Both the position numbers and the translations under genes were made by a program. Below are positions 1 to 8,907 of a stretch of 64,000 bases of DNA, piece by piece; position 1 is the stretch's first letter, and the number at the start of each line of letters is the position of its first letter. Source of the DNA: Thiomonas sp. X19 (lineage in GTDB: Bacteria > Pseudomonadota > Gammaproteobacteria > Burkholderiales > Burkholderiaceae_C); NCBI RefSeq assembly GCF_900089495.1, contig NZ_LT605203.1, positions 997,431-1,061,430 on the forward strand, written 5' to 3'. The notes under the pieces were generated by a model. That model was not told where the DNA came from. It ran no database searches and was given only the letters and a program-made list of their open reading frames with translations.

Positions 1-337
1 GCTGGTTGCCATTCAGTGGGGACATCGTTTATTCGCAGTTTTGACGTCCATCATCGTGCTTGCCGCCACCTGGCGCATGAGCCGCTATCGCGAATTGCGC
101 AAACTGGCTCTGTGGATTTCTGGCCTGCTGTTCGTGCAGATCGCCCTGGGCGCCAGTGTGGTGATTTTTGCCCACCCCTTGGAGTTGGCCGTCGCTCATA
201 ATGGTGTCGCAGCCTTGATGATGCTTTTGTTGACTATCGCTGTTTATCGGGTCAGCCGTCCCGAATCGCGCAGGCTCGTCATTGACGATGCAGCGCTTGC
301 TCCCGTCACGCTTCAACGCGCACACGTCAAGCCATGA
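1..337 (+). CDS. ctaA: Heme A synthase (COX15/CtaA), C-terminal part, cut by window edge
   Basis: This is the last ~111 residues of the membrane enzyme that oxidises the C8 methyl of heme O to the formyl group of heme A for aa3-type cytochrome oxidase. The 5' end lies outside the window; the frame is open from base 2. Visible features are the GHRLF segment near the left edge, two hydrophobic helices, and a second histidine in AVAHNGVA. These two histidines fit the heme-ligand positions in the C-terminal four-helix half of the COX15 family. The stop overlaps the ATG of the following ctaB (ATGA), so the two are almost certainly translationally coupled. The assignment rests on these motifs and on the ctaA-ctaB order usual in Burkholderiales. 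Confidence 0.9.
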   Translation, partial: LVAIQWGHRLFAVLTSIIVLAATWRMSRYRELRKLALWISGLLFVQIALGASVVIFAHPLELAVAHNGVAALMMLLLTIAVYRVSRPESRRLVIDDAALAPVTLQRAHVKP

Positions 338-1233
338 AGACCTCCACCCTGCCTCGCCCTCCCGGGCTGCTCCATTCCATCAAGCAGCTCTATGCCCTGA
401 CCAAGCCGCGCGTGGTGCAACTCATCGTCTTCTGCGCCGTGATCGGCATGTTTCTTGCCGTGCCGGGCTTGCCCGAGTGGAGGCCGCTGGTCTTCGGCAC
501 CCTGGGTATCTGGCTGGTCGCCAGTGCAGCGGCTGCATTCAATTGCCTGGTGGAACAGAAGATCGACGCGGTGATGCGCAGAACATCCTGGCGCCCTTCG
601 GCGACAGGTGAATTGGGCACATCGTCCATCATTGCCTTTTCTGGCGTTTTGTGCGCGGCTGGGATGCTGCTGCTCTACACCCAGGTGAACGCCTTGACGA
701 TGTGGCTCACCTTGGGCACTTTCATCGGTTACGCCATTGTCTACACGGTGCTGCTCAAACCAGCGACACCGCAGAACATCGTCATCGGTGGAGCCTCGGG
801 AGCCATGCCGCCTGTGCTGGGTTGGGCCGCCATGACCAATCACGTCTCGGCGCAGGCGCTCATTCTGTTCCTCATCATTTTTCTGTGGACGCCGCCACAT
901 TTCTGGGCTTTGGCTTTGTACCGAACCGACGACTATAAAAAATCCGGACTTCCGATGTTGCCGGTGACGCATGGATCCGAATACACCCGGCTTCAAGTCT
1001 TGCTCTACACCCTGGTGCTCACGGCCGTGTCGCTCATGCCGTTTGCCATGCATATGAGCGGGCTGGTCTATGCCATTGCCGCCGTGGTACTCGACGCCAT
1101 TTTCATCGCCTACGCCTGGGAGCTCAAGCAACGCTATAGCGACTGGCTCGCACGCAAGACGTTTCGCTATTCCATCGTCTATCTGTCCTTGTTGTTTGCA
1201 GCGATGCTGCTGGACCACTACACCAAAATTTAA
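334..1233 (+). CDS. ctaB: Protoheme IX farnesyltransferase (heme O synthase)
   Basis: A 299-residue polytopic membrane prenyltransferase of the UbiA superfamily that transfers a farnesyl group to the heme B vinyl to make heme O, the substrate of CtaA. The first aspartate-rich motif is seen as [15 protein letters not shown] (about residues 70-84), followed by the RPSATGEL stretch. The second region, around [16 protein letters not shown] (about residues 200-215), also matches the family. Several hydrophobic helices cover the rest, and the length is normal for CtaB/CyoE. It overlaps the end of ctaA by 4 bases and is followed within 30 bases by a strong hairpin-plus-T-tract terminator, so it is the last gene of the heme A operon. 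Confidence 0.97.
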   Translation: MKTSTLPRPPGLLHSIKQLYALTKPRVVQLIVFCAVIGMFLAVPGLPEWRPLVFGTLGIWLVASAAAAFNCLVEQKIDAVMRRTSWRPSATGELGTSSIIAFSGVLCAAGMLLLYTQVNALTMWLTLGTFIGYAIVYTVLLKPATPQNIVIGGASGAMPPVLGWAAMTNHVSAQALILFLIIFLWTPPHFWALALYRTDDYKKSGLPMLPVTHGSEYTRLQVLLYTLVLTAVSLMPFAMHMSGLVYAIAAVVLDAIFIAYAWELKQRYSDWLARKTFRYSIVYLSLLFAAMLLDHYTKI

Positions 1234-1260
1234 TTCTGGGAATGCCGTGCCGTCTGGTTA

Positions 1261-1286
1261 GCCGCCGTACTTCGGCGGTTTTTTTC
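1261..1286 (+). terminator. Rho-independent terminator after ctaB
   Basis: Six-base-pair GC stem CCGCCG (1262-1267) and CGGCGG (1273-1278) with a 5-base loop, followed directly by seven T residues (1279-1285). It lies 28 bases downstream of the ctaB stop and matches a canonical intrinsic terminator on the plus strand. Confidence 0.85.
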
Positions 1287-1363
1287 TGGGGACTCGGGTG
1301 GGTTCGAGTGCCGACGCCGCGCCATCATGCCCACCACATGACTCGGCCGAATCTCAGACTGCG

Positions 1364-2272
1364 ATGAGCTATATCGGCCGTTTTGCGCCCTCGCCAACGG
1401 GCCCGTTGCATGCCGGCTCCTTGCTGGCTGCGCTGGCGTCCTGGCTCGATGCGCGCGCGCATGGCGGCCAGTGGCTGGTACGCATCGAAGATGTCGACAA
1501 GCCACGTTGCAAACCAGGTGCAGATCGTGAGATCTTGCGGCAGCTTGCCGAGTGCGGGTTGATCCCCGATGCGCCAGTGCTGTGGCAATCGCAGCGAGGG
1601 CCGGCGTATCAATCGGCGCTCGATAGCTTGCTGGTGAACAACAGAGCCTATGCCTGCGCTTGTTCGAAAAGCGAGATCGACCAGGTTTTACGGTCTCGAG
1701 GGCTGATGCTTCGACGCGGCGAGGAGCGCGTGTATCCAGGCACTTGCAGCGTGGGGCTTGGAGGGCGTCAACCCAGGGCTTGGCGATTGCGCTTGCCTGA
1801 GCCAGCTGGGGCGCGGGTGCATTGGGAAGACGGACGTCTTGGGGCTCAAACCGAACAGGTCGATCAGACCGTGGGTGATTTCGTGCTCAAGCGCGCCGAC
1901 GGGCCGTGGGCTTACCAATTGGCCGTGGTGGTGGACGATGCCGCCCAGGGGGTTAGTCATGTGGTGCGCGGCGAAGACATGGCAGCTTCCACCGCGAGGC
2001 AAATCCTTCTGCAGCGCGCATTGGAGCTACCCACGCCGATCTATCACCACATCGCCTTGTTGCACGATGCCCAAGGCCGCAAGCTGTCGAAGCAAAACGG
2101 CGCAGAAAGCCTCATGCCTGGCTATGCCGCGGTCCGGGATGCAATCCGAACGCTGGGGCTGACGCCTGCTGGAACAACGCTCGGGGAGTTGCTGGAGCAC
2201 GCCAAGCGTCAATGGCTTGCGCGCCAGCACCAGGCCACATCCAGCCTGTCAGCGCGGCGCGAGCGACGCTAA
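1364..2272 (+). CDS. gluQ: Glutamyl-Q tRNA(Asp) synthetase
   Basis: A GluRS paralogue (302 residues) that lacks the anticodon-binding domain and loads glutamate onto queuosine in tRNA-Asp. The start at 1364 gives the usual N-terminus [20 protein letters not shown], in which GPLHAG is the HIGH-class ATP motif. Cysteines at YACACSK and YPGTC (about residues 94-125) fit the zinc site of the GluQ family. The second class I motif is seen as KLSKQNG near residue 225. An upstream in-frame start at 1298 would add 22 residues without family similarity, so I chose 1364. The gene is convergent with rhlE. Confidence 0.95.
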   Translation: MSYIGRFAPSPTGPLHAGSLLAALASWLDARAHGGQWLVRIEDVDKPRCKPGADREILRQLAECGLIPDAPVLWQSQRGPAYQSALDSLLVNNRAYACACSKSEIDQVLRSRGLMLRRGEERVYPGTCSVGLGGRQPRAWRLRLPEPAGARVHWEDGRLGAQTEQVDQTVGDFVLKRADGPWAYQLAVVVDDAAQGVSHVVRGEDMAASTARQILLQRALELPTPIYHHIALLHDAQGRKLSKQNGAESLMPGYAAVRDAIRTLGLTPAGTTLGELLEHAKRQWLARQHQATSSLSARRERR

Positions 2273-2350
2273 GGCCTGTTCCCCTGCGGGCATCCAGAAA
2301 AGACGAGGTCTGGGCTGCACGGTTGGCAAATGTGTCGGGGCGGTGTGCCT

Positions 2351-3784
2351 CTACTTGGCTGAGGGCTTGCCCCCCAGCAACGCAGCAAGTGCGCGACGTG
2401 GGCGAATGTTGGGGGACATGGCACCACGAGTCGGCACGGCCAGGTTGTCTTCCCAAATGGGCTGCGCGTTGGGGTCGGCTTCATAGGGTTTATCGAACCA
2501 GGCATCGCGTGGTCCAGACCGATGGCTGCTGGCCGCGCGGGCCAGAGCAGGGGTGGACGACTCAGCTGATTTTTCCGGATGAACCGGCCGGCGGCTGGGG
2601 CGAGGCTCCACCGCGAGACTGCGAACTTCAATGCCGCGCTTGATCAGTTTTTCGATATCACTCAGCGAGCGGCTGTCGCGCTCGGTCGCCAAGGTGATCG
2701 CCAAGCCCGAAGCTCCGGCGCGGCCGGTGCGGCCAATGCGGTGCACATAATCTTCCGCGCTGAAAGGCACGTCGTAGTTGATCACGCCCGGCAATTCGAC
2801 AATGTCCAATCCTCGCGCCGCAACGTCGGTCGCCACGAGTACGGAAACCTCATTGCGCTTGAAGGCGTCCAGCGTCGCCAGGCGTTCGGCTTGCGACTTG
2901 TCGCCATGCATCGCTTGCGCTTTCAGGCCGTCGCGTTCGAGGATGCGGGCCAGCCGGCTGGCACCCAGGCGGCTGTTGACGAACACAATGGTTTGCTTCA
3001 AATCATGTTCGCGCAACAACTGGAGCAGAGCCGGGTGTTTGCTGTCTTCGCTCACCTTGTAGACCAGTTGTTCCACATTCGTGGCCGTGGCATTGGGGCG
3101 CGCCACCTCCACGAGCACCGGATCTTGCAAATAACTCTGCGCCAGGTGCCTGATTTCAGTCGAGAAGGTCGCCGAAAACAGCAAGGTGGTACGCGCTTTG
3201 GGCAGGAATGCCAGGATGCGCTGCAAGTCCGGCAAGAAGCCGATATCGAGCATGCGGTCAGCTTCGTCAAGCACGACGAACTGCACCTGAGCCAGGCTGA
3301 CGGTCTTGGCTTCGAGGTGATCAAGCAGTCGCCCCGGGGTCGCCACCAGCATTTCCACGCCCAGTCGAAGCGCAGCCTTCTGCGGGGCCATGTCCATGCC
3401 ACCGAATACGCAGGCGCAACGCAGCGGCGTGTGGCGCGCATAAGACTGAATATTGCTGAAGACCTGATCCGCCAGTTCGCGGGTTGGCGCCAGGACCAGT
3501 GCCCGCACCGGATGTCTTGCGGGCGACACACTGCTTGTTGCCAGCGGCAGCAATTTCTGGAGGATGGGCAGTGAGAACGCTGCCGTTTTGCCCGTGCCGG
3601 TCTGTGCCGCTCCCATCACGTCGCGTCCCGACAGCACGATGGGAATGGCACGCTCCTGAATGGGCGTCAGACTCTCGTACCCCATATCAGTCACAGCCTT
3701 CAGCAAGCGCGCATCGAGCCCGAGGTCGCTGTAGCGTTGAGCGGGCTGGGGATTGGCTTCCAAGGCAGTGGACTGGTCGTTCAT
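2351..3784 (-). CDS. rhlE: DEAD-box ATP-dependent RNA helicase, RhlE type
   Basis: A 477-residue RNA helicase of the DEAD-box family, probably acting in rRNA maturation and RNA turnover. All core motifs are visible: Q motif GYESLTPIQE, motif I AQTGTGKT, Ia PTRELADQ, Ib TPGRLLDH, II DEAD, III SAT, the helicase-C block with ATDVAARGLDI (motif V) and HRIGRTGRAG (motif VI). The basic, low-complexity C-terminal tail (last ~90 residues) is typical of RhlE. The start at 3784 (MNDQSTALEA) places the Q motif about 35 residues in. A longer in-frame reading to 3844 would run towards the tRNA gene and is less likely. Confidence 0.93.
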   Translation of the reverse strand: MNDQSTALEANPQPAQRYSDLGLDARLLKAVTDMGYESLTPIQERAIPIVLSGRDVMGAAQTGTGKTAAFSLPILQKLLPLATSSVSPARHPVRALVLAPTRELADQVFSNIQSYARHTPLRCACVFGGMDMAPQKAALRLGVEMLVATPGRLLDHLEAKTVSLAQVQFVVLDEADRMLDIGFLPDLQRILAFLPKARTTLLFSATFSTEIRHLAQSYLQDPVLVEVARPNATATNVEQLVYKVSEDSKHPALLQLLREHDLKQTIVFVNSRLGASRLARILERDGLKAQAMHGDKSQAERLATLDAFKRNEVSVLVATDVAARGLDIVELPGVINYDVPFSAEDYVHRIGRTGRAGASGLAITLATERDSRSLSDIEKLIKRGIEVRSLAVEPRPSRRPVHPEKSAESSTPALARAASSHRSGPRDAWFDKPYEADPNAQPIWEDNLAVPTRGAMSPNIRPRRALAALLGGKPSAK

Positions 3785-3863
3785 CAAGGCGGGGAGTTGT
3801 CTGGGGGGAAAACCCGAATTATGCGCCTGAACAACGACTTCCAAACATGCGGGCCTTGAATCG

Positions 3864-3940
3864 TGGTAGGCCGTGTTGGACTTGAACCAACGACCAAAGG
3901 ATTATGAGTCCTCTGCTCTAACCAACTGAGCTAACGGCCC
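3864..3940 (-). tRNA. tRNA with CAU anticodon (tRNA-Met, or tRNA-Ile2 read through lysidine)
   Basis: A 77-base cloverleaf read on the minus strand, including an encoded CCA. The acceptor arm is GGGCCGT / ACGGCCT, the D arm AGCTCAGTTGGTTAGAGC, the anticodon loop CTCATAA, and the T loop TTCAAGT. The anticodon is CAU. The anticodon alone cannot separate elongator Met from the minor Ile tRNA whose C34 becomes lysidine. The C4-G69 and C5-G68 acceptor pairs and the CTCATAAT...TTGGTCG pattern resemble tRNA-Ile2, whereas the discriminator A73 is shared by both. The first pair is G1-U72, which is unusual. Confidence 0.9.
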
Positions 3941-4063
3941 GAATTGTGCCGCCCAGGGCCGCAACGTTTTGATTCTAAGGGGCCGATGGGTTCAACTGGA
4001 TTTTGTTGGCGCAGGCGAAGAAAAACGTTGTCGGCGAAGGGGCTGTTTGTCATAATTGGATAC

Positions 4064-4501
4064 ATGAAGCAGCCCATCCGCCTCTTACTGCCTGTCGATG
4101 GCTCTGTCTATACAAGGCGGGCGCTAGATTTTGTTCTGAGCCGCCAAGAGTGGTGGCGTGAACCGCCGTTTTGCGTTTTGTTGCATGTCGAGTCGCCTGT
4201 GGGTACGGCGCTTGCCAGGTCTTATCTGTCGCGAGACATGCTCGACAGTTACTACGCCGAGCAGAGCGAGGCGGTGCTAGCGCCTGCGCGTGCAAGCCTG
4301 CAGGCCGCTGGGTTGCAGTTGGAGGCGCGCCATCGTCACGGAGATGCGGCAGCGCAGATCGTGAAGTTCGTCCGCGAGCACGAGATCGATTTGGTCATGA
4401 TGGGTTCGCACGGCCATACGGCGCTCAGCGGCATGGCGCTGGGATCGGTCACGACCAAGGTCATTGCGTCTTCCAGCATTCCCGTGCTGATCGTGCGCTG
4501 A
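4064..4501 (+). CDS. Universal stress protein (UspA family)
   Basis: A 145-residue single-domain UspA-fold protein. The N-terminal strand RLLLPVDGS and the C-terminal nucleotide motif G-2x-G-9x-G-S (GSHGHTALSGMALGS, about residues 112-126) are both present, so it should be of the ATP-binding subclass. The start at 4064 follows from the fold, which begins about five residues before RLLLPVDG; upstream in-frame sequence back to 3944 has no family similarity. It stands alone between a tRNA gene and a prepilin gene. Its target process cannot be read from context. Confidence 0.92.
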   Translation: MKQPIRLLLPVDGSVYTRRALDFVLSRQEWWREPPFCVLLHVESPVGTALARSYLSRDMLDSYYAEQSEAVLAPARASLQAAGLQLEARHRHGDAAAQIVKFVREHEIDLVMMGSHGHTALSGMALGSVTTKVIASSSIPVLIVR

Positions 4502-4513
4502 ACGGTTGCACGC

Positions 4514-5044
4514 ATGGGCTCGATCAGGCAAGCACAGTTCGGCATCACGCTGGTCGAGTCACTGGTTGCGGCGGCGCTTTTGGCGGTCTTGCTGGCGGTC
4601 GCCATGCCGGGGTATCGCGCCATGATCGACACCAACCGCCTGAGTGCAGGTGTCAACGCCTTCTCGGGTAGCTTGCAACTGGCCAGGTCCGAGGCCGTGC
4701 GGCGAGGGCAGAGGGTCACGCTGTGCGTGAGCGATGATGGCAAGAGCTGCAGTTCAACGGGTGGTTGGCATCGGGGCTGGATCGTGTTCCATGATGCCGA
4801 CGGCAATGCCCAACGCGATCCCAGCGAGGCCTTGATTCAGGCACAGGCAGCCCGGCAGTTTCTTTCCATCCGTGGCAATCAGCCTGTTGCACGCTATGTT
4901 TCTTACACCGAGCATGGCTGGCCGAGACTGACGACGGGTGCTTTGCAGATGGGAACTCTCACGTTCTGCCTGCCCGGGATAGCGGGCCACAGCCTGATCC
5001 TGTCGAGCGCGGGGCGGGCCAGATTGAGCGACGCGGTTTGCTGA
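4514..5044 (+). CDS. Type II secretion/type IV minor prepilin, GspH/FimT family
   Basis: A 176-residue prepilin-like protein. The N-terminus MGSIRQAQFGITLVESLVAAALLAVL carries the prepilin peptidase site: cleavage after G10, then I+1, T, L, V and the key E+5, followed by a hydrophobic helix. The usual Phe at +1 is Ile here. The C-terminal half, with paired cysteines (residues 77 and 84, and again near 156 and 176), has the GspH/FimT domain pattern. It is 12 bases downstream of the stress protein gene and has no other pilin genes nearby, so it probably acts as a minor pilin with a pilus assembled from elsewhere in the genome. Confidence 0.82.
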   Translation: MGSIRQAQFGITLVESLVAAALLAVLLAVAMPGYRAMIDTNRLSAGVNAFSGSLQLARSEAVRRGQRVTLCVSDDGKSCSSTGGWHRGWIVFHDADGNAQRDPSEALIQAQAARQFLSIRGNQPVARYVSYTEHGWPRLTTGALQMGTLTFCLPGIAGHSLILSSAGRARLSDAVC

Positions 5045-5072
5045 GACGCTCGACAGTTCGAGTGTCAGCGCC

Positions 5073-6098
5073 TCAGCGCTGGCTCAGTGCATTGCCCACC
5101 AGCTTGGCGGTGATGTCCACGATCTGAATCATGCGGTCGTAGGCCATGCGGGTCGGGCCAATCACGCCCAGGGTTCCCACCACCTGGCCATCGACTTCGT
5201 AAGGCGAGGTAATGATGGAAAGCTCCTCGAACGGCACCACGTCGTTCTCGCCGCCAATGTAGATGCGCACGCCCTCGGCCCGCGCCGAAACGTCCAGCAG
5301 CTTGAGCAGATGTGATTTTTGCTCGAACAAGTCGAACAGCCGACGCAGGCTGGCGAGGTCGTTCGACAGGTCGTCAACTTTCAGCAATTGCTGCTGCCCG
5401 GAGATGACCACCTGGTCTTGCTGCTCGGCCGCAGCCTGGCTGCCCACAGCCACGGCGGCCTGCATCAGCGTGACGATTTCACTCCGCAGATGCTCCACCT
5501 CGCCACGCAGTTGCGCGCCCATCTGCTCGAAACTCAGGCCGCTGTAATTGGCATTCAGATAATTCGCCGCTTCCACGAGCTGGCTCTGGGCGTAGGGCTG
5601 GTCGGACAGGATGATGCGGTTCTGCACATCGCCGCCCGAGTCCACCAGGATGACCAGGATGCGCTGCTCCGACAGGCGCAGGAACTCGATGTGGCGGAAG
5701 GCGGCGCTGCGCCGCGGGCTCATCACCACGCCGACGAAATGCGACAGATTCGAGAGCAACTGCGCCGCTTGCACGATCACCTTCTGCGGCTCCACCGTGG
5801 CCAATTGCGTCTTGAAACTCTGCTCCAGCTCGTCGGCCGCCGACATGGGGCGGGCCGTGAGCATGGTGTCGACGAACAGGCGGTAGCCGCGCGGCGTGGG
5901 CACGCGCCCGGCCGAGGTATGCGGGCTGGTGATCAGGCCCAGGTCTTCCAGGTCGGACATCACATTGCGGATGGTGGCTGCCGACAACTCCAGCCCCGAG
6001 GCGCGCGACAAGGTGCGCGACCCCACCGGCTGACCGTCGGCGATATAGCGTTCGATCAGGGTCTTGAGCAGGACTTGGGCGCGTTGATCCATGACCAT
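5073..6098 (-). CDS. hrcA: Heat-inducible transcription repressor HrcA
   Basis: A 341-residue repressor of class I heat-shock genes (groESL, dnaK in many bacteria), which binds CIRCE operators and is kept active by GroEL. The N-terminal winged-helix region contains [14 protein letters not shown] and [14 protein letters not shown], followed by [18 protein letters not shown], the family hallmark. The GAF-like and inserted dimerisation region and the C-terminal [11 protein letters not shown] block complete the family pattern. A second in-frame ATG two codons downstream (6092) is an equally possible start. It is divergent from nadK, an arrangement common in betaproteobacteria. I see no CIRCE palindrome in the 151-base divergent region. 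Confidence 0.97.
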   Translation of the reverse strand: MVMDQRAQVLLKTLIERYIADGQPVGSRTLSRASGLELSAATIRNVMSDLEDLGLITSPHTSAGRVPTPRGYRLFVDTMLTARPMSAADELEQSFKTQLATVEPQKVIVQAAQLLSNLSHFVGVVMSPRRSAAFRHIEFLRLSEQRILVILVDSGGDVQNRIILSDQPYAQSQLVEAANYLNANYSGLSFEQMGAQLRGEVEHLRSEIVTLMQAAVAVGSQAAAEQQDQVVISGQQQLLKVDDLSNDLASLRRLFDLFEQKSHLLKLLDVSARAEGVRIYIGGENDVVPFEELSIITSPYEVDGQVVGTLGVIGPTRMAYDRMIQIVDITAKLVGNALSQR

Positions 6099-6249
6099 CC
6101 GATTTTAGGAGCGCAGCCAGGCGCGCGGCAGACATGCCCTCCCGGCGCTTGGTGGCGCGGGGCTGTGCTGTAATTCAAGACGCCGCCCCGGCATTCGCTG
6201 TCTTTGCACGATCGGCACCCATCGGCCCACACGGTTCAACACAGCACTC

Positions 6250-7149
6250 ATGCCCATTTCCGCATTCCAACAGGCCATTCTGATCGGCAAGTATCAGGCC
6301 GTTGGCGTCAGCCGAACTTTGGCGGAAATTGGTGCCTGGCTGGCAGAGAACGGGGTCGAGGTCATGGTCGAGCAGCAAACGGCGCAGCACGGCGATCTTC
6401 CCGGTTATGCCGAACTCAGCCTGGCGGAAGTCGGCCGACGCGCTACTACTGGTGACTGGGTCGCGGTGGTGGTGGGCGGCGACGGAACCATGCTGGGCGC
6501 TGCGCGCCAGCTCGCGCCGTTCGGCGTACCGCTCATGGGCATCAATTCCGGCCGCCTCGGCTTCATCACCGATATCGCCGAGCCCGATTGGCGCCAGGCG
6601 CTTACGTCGATGCTGGCAGGGCATTTCGAGCGCGAATATCGCGCCATGCTCACCGGCGAGATCATGCGCGGCGGCCAGCGCATCTTCGACGGCATCGCCA
6701 TCAACGACGTGGTGGTCAACCGCAGCGGCGCCACCGGCCTGGTCGAGTTGCGCGTGGACGTGGACGGGCGCTTCATGTATGTGCAGCGCGCCGACGGGCT
6801 CATCGTCGCCACGCCCACCGGCTCCACCGCCTACGCCATGTCGGCCGGCGGCCCCATCCTGCATCCCAGCCTTCCCGGGCTGGTGCTCGTACCCATTGCC
6901 GCGCACACCTTGTCGAACCGGCCCATCGTGCTGCCGGAGCACGTGCGCATCGACATCGAGGTGGTGTCGCCGAAGGACGTGGGCGTGAACTTCGACATGC
7001 AGCATTTCGCCGACCTGCTCGGCGGCGACCGCATCAGCCTGCGCACCGCGCCGCATCACGCCGTGTTCCTGCACCCGCCGGGCTGGAGCTATTTCGCCAC
7101 GTTGCGCAAGAAGCTGCACTGGCATGAAATTCTCGGCGCCGAAGGCTAG
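6250..7149 (+). CDS. nadK: NAD kinase
   Basis: A 299-residue cytoplasmic kinase that phosphorylates NAD to NADP. Diagnostic motifs are VVVGGDGTMLGAAR (about residues 73-86), INSGRLGFITD, AINDVVVNR, and the glycine-rich ATPTGSTAYAMSAGG (about 185-200). The length is normal. It opens a plus-strand run nadK-recN-rapZ-LON protein, divergent from hrcA. The gap to recN is 84 bases. Confidence 0.97.
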   Translation: MPISAFQQAILIGKYQAVGVSRTLAEIGAWLAENGVEVMVEQQTAQHGDLPGYAELSLAEVGRRATTGDWVAVVVGGDGTMLGAARQLAPFGVPLMGINSGRLGFITDIAEPDWRQALTSMLAGHFEREYRAMLTGEIMRGGQRIFDGIAINDVVVNRSGATGLVELRVDVDGRFMYVQRADGLIVATPTGSTAYAMSAGGPILHPSLPGLVLVPIAAHTLSNRPIVLPEHVRIDIEVVSPKDVGVNFDMQHFADLLGGDRISLRTAPHHAVFLHPPGWSYFATLRKKLHWHEILGAEG

Positions 7150-7233
7150 TATGCATCGCCGTCCCTCACGACCTTGCGCGGCCTTTGCCGTGCCCCACTG
7201 CATGGCTGCGCCCGAGGCTGACTGACCATTCCC

Positions 7234-8907
7234 ATGCTGCGCCGCCTGCATATCCGCGATTTCGTGCTCGTCGCCGAACTGGAACTCGAACTCGGCGCCG
7301 GCTTCACCGTGCTCACCGGCGAGACCGGTGCCGGCAAGTCCATTCTGATCGACGCGCTCAAACTGGCTCTGGGCGAGCGGGGCGATGCCACGGTGTTGCA
7401 CCCCGGCAGCAGCCGCGCCGAGATCAGCGCCGAATTCGACGCCACCCCGGAGCTGACCGACTGGATGCATGAGCAGGGCTTCGAACCGCAGGACGGCGTG
7501 CTGCTGCGCCGCGTGATCGACGCCCAGGGCCGGTCGCGCGGCTACATCAACGGCAGCCCCGCCACGCTCACGCAGTTGCGCGCCGCCGGGGCGATGTTGG
7601 TCGACATTCACGGCCAACATGCCTGGCAAAGCCTGGCCCGCAGTGGCGCTGCGCGCGAGCTGCTCGACGCCCATGCCCAGGCCGCCGAAGCGGCCCAAGC
7701 TTGTGCGACAGCGTGGCGCCAGTGGAAGAATCTGAGTGAGCGGCTTGACGCGGCCCGCTCGGATGCCGGCCGCCTGCAAGACGAGCGCGAGCAACTGGCC
7801 GCGCAACTCGCCGAGCTTGCGCGCCTGGCGCCCCAGCCGCAGGAGTGGGAGCCGCTGAATGCCGAGCACCACCGCCTGGCGCATGCGGCTGAACTCATCG
7901 AGCACCTGCAGGCCGCCGAGCAACTGCTGGACGATGACGAGACCGGCACGTCGCGTCAACTGGCCCGCGCTCATCAGGAGTTGCATGCGGCGGGCCAGAT
8001 CGACGCCAATCTGGCCGGGCTGATCGAACAGCTCGAATCGGCCCAGTCCTTGGTGCAAGACCTGGCACACGAGTTGGCGGCAAAGCTTCGGCAGACTGAA
8101 CTCGACCCCCGCCGGCTGGAGGAGGTGGATGCGCGGCTGTCCGCCTGGCTGGGGCTGGCGCGGCGGCATCGCGTGCCGCCAGAGGAATTGCCTTCGTTGT
8201 GGCAAAGTCTGCAGGCCAAACTCGCCGAACTGGAGCAGGGCATCGATCTACCCGCGCTGGAACGCCAAGTCGAGGCGGCCGACAAGACCCTGCGCCAGGC
8301 CGCAGCGCAACTCAGCGCTCTGCGCGCCGCCGTTGCCCCCAAGCTGGCTCAAGGCGTGCAACAGCAGATGCAAAGCCTGGGCATGAAAGGCGGCCGCTTC
8401 GAGATTGCGCTGCAGCCGCTGGAGACGATTCAAGCCCAAGGCGCCGAGGATGTGGAACTGCTCGTGGCGGGCCATCCCGGAGCTGTGTTGCGGCCCATGG
8501 CGCGGGTTGCGTCGGGCGGCGAACTCTCGCGCATTGCCCTGGCGGTGGCCGCAACCACGTCGGCACAGCAACCCGTGGGCACCCTGATCTTCGATGAGGT
8601 GGACGCCGGCATCGGCGGCGCCGTCGCCCACACCGTTGGCCGTTTGCTTGCCACCCTGGGTGAGAGCCGGCAGGTGCTGGCCGTGACCCATCTGGCGCAG
8701 GTCGCAGCCTGCGCGGGTGGGCATCTGCAGGTCAGCAAGCAGAGCGCGGGTGAGGCGACGCAAAGCCGTATGCAGCGCCTGGATATGCCGCAGCGCGTTG
8801 GCGAGATTGCGCGCATGCTGGGCGGCGACGCAGCGTCCGCCGTCGCCCAGGCGCATGCGCGCGAACTGCTGCAATCCGCTTCGAACCCGAGTCAGTTGCA
8901 AACATGA
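7234..8907 (+). CDS. recN: DNA repair protein RecN
   Basis: A 557-residue SMC-like ATPase of double-strand-break repair. The N-terminal Walker A is TGETGAGKS with the preceding FVLVAELELELGAGFTVL typical of RecN. A long Q/A/L-rich coiled-coil region covers about residues 150-370. The C-terminal ABC half has the signature RVASGGELSRIALA, Walker B TLIFDEVDAGIGG and the switch VTHLAQVAACA. The stop overlaps the ATG of rapZ by 4 bases, so the two are coupled. Confidence 0.97.
   Translation: MLRRLHIRDFVLVAELELELGAGFTVLTGETGAGKSILIDALKLALGERGDATVLHPGSSRAEISAEFDATPELTDWMHEQGFEPQDGVLLRRVIDAQGRSRGYINGSPATLTQLRAAGAMLVDIHGQHAWQSLARSGAARELLDAHAQAAEAAQACATAWRQWKNLSERLDAARSDAGRLQDEREQLAAQLAELARLAPQPQEWEPLNAEHHRLAHAAELIEHLQAAEQLLDDDETGTSRQLARAHQELHAAGQIDANLAGLIEQLESAQSLVQDLAHELAAKLRQTELDPRRLEEVDARLSAWLGLARRHRVPPEELPSLWQSLQAKLAELEQGIDLPALERQVEAADKTLRQAAAQLSALRAAVAPKLAQGVQQQMQSLGMKGGRFEIALQPLETIQAQGAEDVELLVAGHPGAVLRPMARVASGGELSRIALAVAATTSAQQPVGTLIFDEVDAGIGGAVAHTVGRLLATLGESRQVLAVTHLAQVAACAGGHLQVSKQSAGEATQSRMQRLDMPQRVGEIARMLGGDAASAVAQAHARELLQSASNPSQLQT

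Noticed and set aside
3864..3940. tRNA as integration site of a genomic island
   Set aside because: No integrase gene and no partial tRNA copy in the flanks; genes on both sides are housekeeping.
6099..6249. CIRCE operator in the hrcA/nadK divergent region
   Set aside because: No TTAGCACTC-N9-GAGTGCTAA or close variant could be found.
6175..8205. 676-codon open frame on the minus strand under nadK-recN
   Set aside because: Shadow of two well-recognised plus-strand genes in GC-rich DNA; composition (Gln/His/Gly/Arg-rich) has no family similarity.
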